Below, piece after piece: positions 59,120 through 64,000 of a stretch of DNA of 64,000 bases. The position numbers and the translations under genes are program-made. The stretch lies in the NCBI RefSeq assembly GCF_010015445.1, contig NC_053128.1, forward strand, positions 6,958,840 to 7,022,839, given 5' to 3'. Within the stretch, counting starts at the first letter, position 1, and each line of letters begins with the position of its first letter. The notes beneath the pieces were generated by a model that saw only the letters and a list, made by a program, of their open reading frames with translations, searched no databases and was not told the origin of the DNA. This stretch comes from Perca fluviatilis (Eukaryota; Chordata; Actinopteri; Perciformes; Percidae).

Positions 59120-60139
59120 GTGGCGGAGACGTTTCTGGAATGGATGCTTTTAGATAAAAAAAAAAAAGAAACTCTGCGTTCAGAGGAAGGATTAAAGTCC
59201 AAAAACAGAAAGCGATTGAGGGCGAGGACAAACACAGATCACCGTCGGTGTAGCTTTTCCTCGTTGGAGTGCACTGAACGAAGAGAAGGGACTAAGGACA
59301 GATCAAATGACCTAATCTGACGACTCTTATTACTTAGCCTTTTCTTTCTGTCTGTGCTCCTGGTGGCAGGGGAGGTGCGGCGAACTCACAAGCATACGTC
59401 GACGGTGTTTGTGTAATTACTCTACTTAACTAAATCCTGTAAAAAAAAAAAAAATTAGAATATGCCTTGTTAATAGGGTTGGGTACCGAAACCTGGTTCC
59501 AGTATGGAACTGGTTCCTACGCAACAGGTAGGAATTGGACCGGATTAGAACACAAATTTCAGTTCCTCATTTTGATTCCACAATGTGTGTGCCTGATATC
59601 ACATCTCCTCCTTTCGTCTGCTCCTGCTACCTACAGAGGTGTGTTCTCTCGGACTGCGACTAATACATATATGAAGACGAAGAGAGGAAATTGCAGAAAT
59701 CCGTCTAATGCGGGCTGAAATATGACTATTTACGGAGTTACCGAGTTCATTCTTCATTCTTCTCTCAGACATGTTACTGCAGCAGGAGAGACAGACTTGT
59801 CCCTACTGTTTACAACTGCATGACAAATCTGTGCGTGTGTGTGTGTGTTTGTTTCTGTGTCTGTGTTAGAGAGTGTAGAGAGAGAAACCTCTTGACCCAG
59901 AAATTCCCTTCTTTGTTATCCTTGTCTTCCTGTGTAATCAGCGCAGACACACACACACACACACACACACAAATATGTTAAATGAACACACTTCCCACTG
60001 ATCAACAACATTGCAGATGACGGCTCCTCAGCCCCTCCTCCTCTATCACTTGCTCTGTCTCTTTTTATATAAAAGAAATAAATCCGTTTTTTCAGAATTA
60101 CATTTAAATATGTTTGTGTCCAAGCAGAGAAGAACAGTC

Positions 60140-60923
60140 CATGACATGGTGTTCTTTGGATGCTTTTATATAGACCTTAGTGGTCCCCTAATACTGTATC
60201 TGAAGTCTCTTTTATATAGACCTTAGTGGTCCCCTAATACTGTATCTGAAGTCTCTTATATATAGACCTTAGTGGTCCCCTAATACTGTATCTGAAGTCT
60301 CTTTTATATAGACCTTAGTGGTCCCCTAATACTGTATCTGAAGTCTCTTTTATATAGACCTTAGTGGTCCCCTAATACTGTATCTGAAGTCTCTTTTATA
60401 TAGACCTTAGTGGTCCCCTAATACTGTATCTGAAGTCTCTTTTATATAGGCCTTAGTGGTCCCCTAATACTGTATCTGAAGTCTCTTTCCCAAAATTCAG
60501 CCTTGGTGCAGAATTACAGCCACTAGAGCCAGTCCCACAATGAGCTTTCCTTAGGATGTGCCATTTCTGTGTCTTTAGCTATTGAGGAGGAGAGGGGTTG
60601 AGCAAGGTGGAGGGTGGGGGTGTGGCCTTGACCAACTGCCACTTTGCTCGTTTGAAAGCCATGATGTCTCTCTCTCATGGGGGGGCCAAATTTCTCTTGG
60701 CGGGCAAAGCAGAGAAAGGGGAGGTAACCTTGATCCTTATGACCTCATAAGGAGAAGATTCCAGATCGGCCCATCTGAGCTTTCATTTTCTCAAAGGCAG
60801 AGCAGGATACCCAGGGCTCGGTTTACACCTATCACCATTCACTGGGGGACCATAGGCAGGCTGGGGGAACTCATATTAATATTAAAAAACCTCATGAAGT
60901 GAAATGTTCATGCCATGGGACCT
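60140..60923. mobile_element. TTAA-ended repeat carrying a 46-bp minisatellite
   Basis: The right end is catgccatgggacctTTAA and the left region begins near catgacatggtgttctttgg. Inside lie seven 46-bp repeats followed by a unique-looking 430 bp. This is a fish repeat seen in many genomes; class by TTAA is inference. Confidence 0.6.
60165..60488 (+). repeat. 46-bp minisatellite, seven units
   Basis: Units start at about 60171, 60217, 60263, 60309, 60355, 60401 and 60447, each reading tagaccttagtggtccccta then atactgtatctgaagtctc. Units are nearly identical, with single changes such as tagGcc in the last. Confidence 0.95.
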
Positions 60924-61958
60924 TTAAAAGAATAGGAAACGTAGTGATAGAATCTGTAGATAAAGGTTTTCAGTGTCCATTAAAACATTTATGAATAATT
61001 TATATCCAGTGTCATGCAGCATTGTTTATATTGTCATGTTATATCTAACGCCAATGCTGGGTGGACAGGAACCAGTTTTCAAAGAATCCCTGTGTAAGTT
61101 TGGACTAGGCCTTATTCTTGTATACTTATTTCTTGAAAAGATATTTTCTGATTTAAATCAGTAAACATTTCTTACCTTAAACCAGATTTTATGTAAGCAG
61201 AGTTCTTTATTTATCAATCTGATGTTTTGGGTTACATTACTGTCTCAGGATGATACAGGAATTTAAAAACGCTCCTTGGGGGGGCTCACAGAATGATCAT
61301 TACTTTGGTCTGATGTTGAGCAACCAACTGTCAGATTTTCGAGGATCCTTGAACACACCAACAATAGTTTTTCTTTTCTTTTTTTTATGTTGTTGTGATA
61401 ATACAGTTGTTACCAGTGACTGTTTGGAAAACTCTCCTGTTGATGCATTCAAGGACACTCCGACATCTGTTTTTTGAGAGTTGGCTGCTGAACAGACAAC
61501 TCTACTAACTGTTTTTTTTTTTTTAAATCAAGTAAACAATATTCACTTCATACTTTTCACAGCCACCACATGTGTGTCTTAATTACGAGTCTTATTTTGT
61601 TGCCTGGGTTTGATTTTCAGACACGTCTCATGAATGTCATGTTTTCCAGCAGTTAACAATCAAATCACAGATGCCCGAGGTGTCCTTGAATGCAACTCTG
61701 GCAAAATCTGAACAAAACAAATGTGCACTTTGACAAGATAAGCTTAACTCCAGATTGACTTAGTAGTTTTTACCTTAGCTTGCAGTCGTGGCTGACAAAA
61801 TCAAGTTGATAGTAAAATCGCATCATTTCACCGATGCTTCCATATTGTTATTGGCTGCACGATTGGGTTTCTCAGCCATCCAATGAGATATCTTGAACCT
61901 GAGGGGACGGCGGGTAAGTGGGCGTGTCTGTAGTTTATGGTGATTATCTGAGCTACCG

Positions 61959-61981
61959 CAGCAGCAGCAGCAGCAGCAGCA
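61959..61981 (+). repeat. (CAG)7 trinucleotide run
   Basis: Seven CAG units in intronic sequence. Confidence 0.95.
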
Positions 61982-62449
61982 CATCAGTTTACGTGTAATT
62001 TATTTATATTTTTCTCTTCCGTCTGTCTCGTCGTCTTCCCTCCTCATTGAACTGAATTAGGGGAGAGAGAAGGAAGGCTCGTTAAAAAATAAAAGCCCTC
62101 CATTAAAAATGTACGCCGCCACCCTCTCTGTCTCCCTCGCTGCTGCCATTTTACATTTGGGAATCCAGGCGGTGATGAAAGGCAGAGAACGGAAAGAAAA
62201 GACAGAACGAAAGACAAGAGGCAAATAATAAATAAGGGAGCAAACAGGACGGATACACACTCAGTTTTGAAACACACACACACACGCGCATGCATGCAGA
62301 AAAGCCAGTCGACATTTTGTGGTGGGCAAGACCTCCAGCCAGCTAGATTAACAAACAGACACAGGGATTGATTTTTCAAAAGAACTTCATTTACACCATG
62401 GCTATTATATAATTCATCAAAAAAAGTAATGCCAGACAATAGTGTATGT

Positions 62450-62801
62450 TAGGGCTGGGCAATATATCATTATTATATCAATATCGTGATATGAGACTAG
62501 ACACCGTAATATCGTAATATGGAATGTAGTGTTGTCGTTTCCTGGTTTTAAAGGCTGCATTACAGTAAAGTGATGTACTTTTCTGAACTTACCAGACTGT
62601 TCTAGCTGTTTTGTTATTTACCTTTTCCCCACTTAGTCATTATATCCACATCTACTGATGATTATTTCTCTAAAATCTAAGTGTGAAGATAGTTTGTTAA
62701 AACACCAATTGTCAACCCTAGAATATCGCTGCAATATCGATATGGAGGTATTTGGTCAAGAATATCGTGATATCTGATTTTCTCCCCATCGCCCAGCCCT
62801 A
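62450..62801. mobile_element. hAT MITE family H1 copy 3
   Basis: This 352-bp element starts TAGGGCTGGGCAATATATC and ends CGCCCAGCCCTA with the exact 8-bp duplication GTGTATGT (62442-62449 and 62802-62809), indicating a relatively young insertion. Confidence 0.88.
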
Positions 62802-63492
62802 GTGTATGTATTATCAACGACAACGACAAAAATATCCACACATGATGTGTTATAATCTGCTCCAAAAGTGAACATAGTTTAAGACGTTTGCTAAATTCTC
62901 CACACAAAAAAAAAGGACCTCTACATTCTTACACACTCAACAGCCGGGCAAATCAGGCAACTGCCTCGGGCACCCCGACCCCTCAGGGCCCCAAAAGTCG
63001 CACAGTCACTGTCAATTGGTTGAAGTAATCTGATTAGGCAGGGTAAGGCAGGTTCTACACCAGCTGATCTTGTTAACCCTTTGAACTGTGCAGTAGAAAT
63101 TGTCCACCAGTGTGTTTGCTTATTGTGATGTCATTTCCTGGAGTATATTCACATGATTCATATCCCTAAAATTAGTACATCCTAAGCTCAAATGTTATGT
63201 AGATCAATAAAACATGATATTCAGTTAAATTATTATTATTAAGTAAATTGTGTCATAAAAAAAAAAAATTAACAAAATTGGGCATGTGTTTTTTTTTTTT
63301 TTCAAATTTCACCTAACACAACACATGTTGGTCCAAAATATTTCTAAATGTAGAAACACCAACAACATATTTCTTAACACTCCATAAGTTATTTCAACTA
63401 AGTAAATGTTCTAGTTTTTGAGATATTGTCAAATTTTTATAAGCAGAGTTTTGCTCCTGACGTCACGTAAAAGTGCAACGTAATGACGCGAA

Positions 63493-63879
63493 AGACTGAC
63501 CTTCTTCCACAGCGCTGCGGAGGATGGTCTGGCTAGTCCACACAGCACCCCTGGATGGGAGAAAAACATGCTCTGGTTTATTGGCATTTCTTTAAACCAA
63601 TCACAATTGTGCACAGAGCCACGGTGCCTCTGCAAAATAGCCTCAGGAAGGAACTTGTTTTGGTGGAACATGTGTACGTTCAAAAGTTGTTTTAGTCATG
63701 CAACTGAAAACTCAGATTGGACAGATAGTCTAGCTAGCTGTCTGGATTTACCCTGCAGAGATCTGAGGAGCAGTTAACCATAGTCCTCAGAAATCCACCA
63801 GAGTTTAGAACGCCAACACAACGATAGGCCAAGGTAACGGACATCCGGCCTAAATGAGAGACGTCTTGTATATAGACTA
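63493..63879 (+). mobile_element. Family M2 copy near window end
   Basis: This copy begins near agactgaccttcttcc and ends tatatagacta at 63879, with all the inner family blocks. No clear 9-bp duplication is visible, so the left edge may be slightly eroded. Confidence 0.78.
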
Positions 63880-64000
63880 GAAAACAGATAACATGAGCAT
63901 GATGTGCTGAATAATGAATATAAATGAAATGGCAATTTAGTCTGATTATCACACTATTAAAGACACTGCACACATTGGGCTTACTGTTGCTCAAAACCTT

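Larger units (their letters stand above)
46552..64000 (+). other. Downstream tcf4 intron (partial)
   Basis: The donor at 46552 opens an intron that runs to the window edge, since no VGTHREDG-type or bHLH-type exon was recognised. Elements inside are listed separately. AT-rich, apparently unique stretches with no assigned feature include 46700-47985, 49780-50020, 50545-51000, 51870-52110, 52850-53240, 53820-53990, 54090-54680, 55800-56110, 56890-58000, 58205-58660, 59130-59930, 60930-61950, 61985-62440 and 62810-63490. Confidence 0.75.

Noticed and set aside
61959..61981. (CAG)7 as the counterpart of the human TCF4 CTG18.1 repeat
   Set aside because: The human repeat lies in a far-upstream intron and reads CTG in the sense strand; this one is in a downstream intron and reads CAG.

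Overview
The window is vertebrate genomic DNA, almost certainly from a teleost fish. It has interrupted exons with GT-AG introns, no prokaryotic gene layout, very dense (CA)n/(GT)n microsatellites, and many short non-autonomous DNA transposons of the kind typical of fish genomes. The only host gene I can support is a stretch of the E-protein transcription factor gene tcf4 on the + strand. Seven consecutive coding exons (28643-28748, 30487-30635, 31959-32106, 37952-38022, 38257-38335, 44532-44611, 46342-46551) join in frame to 843 nt, or 281 codons, with compatible splice phases throughout. They encode the central part of the protein, from the [20 protein letters not shown] block through the AD2 transactivation region ([20 protein letters not shown]) to the LDDAIHVLR and SANRHSLM blocks. 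The first exons, the basic helix-loop-helix exons and the promoter are not in the window.

Layout: 1-28642 is the tail of a long upstream intron filled with microsatellites, a GATA-motif minisatellite, hAT-type MITEs and two gene-fragment-carrying transposons. 28643-46551 is the exon cluster, with introns holding more repeats, a 32-bp minisatellite split by a TTAA-type element, a dead Tc1 element, a candidate conserved non-coding block near 40.2-40.75 kb and a perfect 42-bp palindrome. 46552-64000 is the start of another long intron with hAT elements, a long-TIR element, a 46-bp minisatellite and a further gene-fragment carrier.

The most interesting structure is a set of short elements with TAGCCT-type ends, each flanked by an exact 9-bp target-site duplication (9268-9787, 24997-25580, 42558-43138, 58668-59119). 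Three carry related but diverged 5' fragments of a RecQ-like helicase gene, all ending just after the Walker A motif. The fourth carries a different gene fragment (a CxxC-type finger start) bracketed by an exact 44-bp direct repeat. They look like animal Pack-type (Mutator-like) gene-capturing elements, or internally deleted descendants of an autonomous element encoding these proteins. A second family with TAGTCT ends (best copy 33168-33618) has the same 9-bp target duplication and may be a relative.

No rRNA, functional tRNA, CRISPR or bacterial features are present. Dinucleotide-repeat reading frames and repeat-internal reading frames are not genes and were left out.
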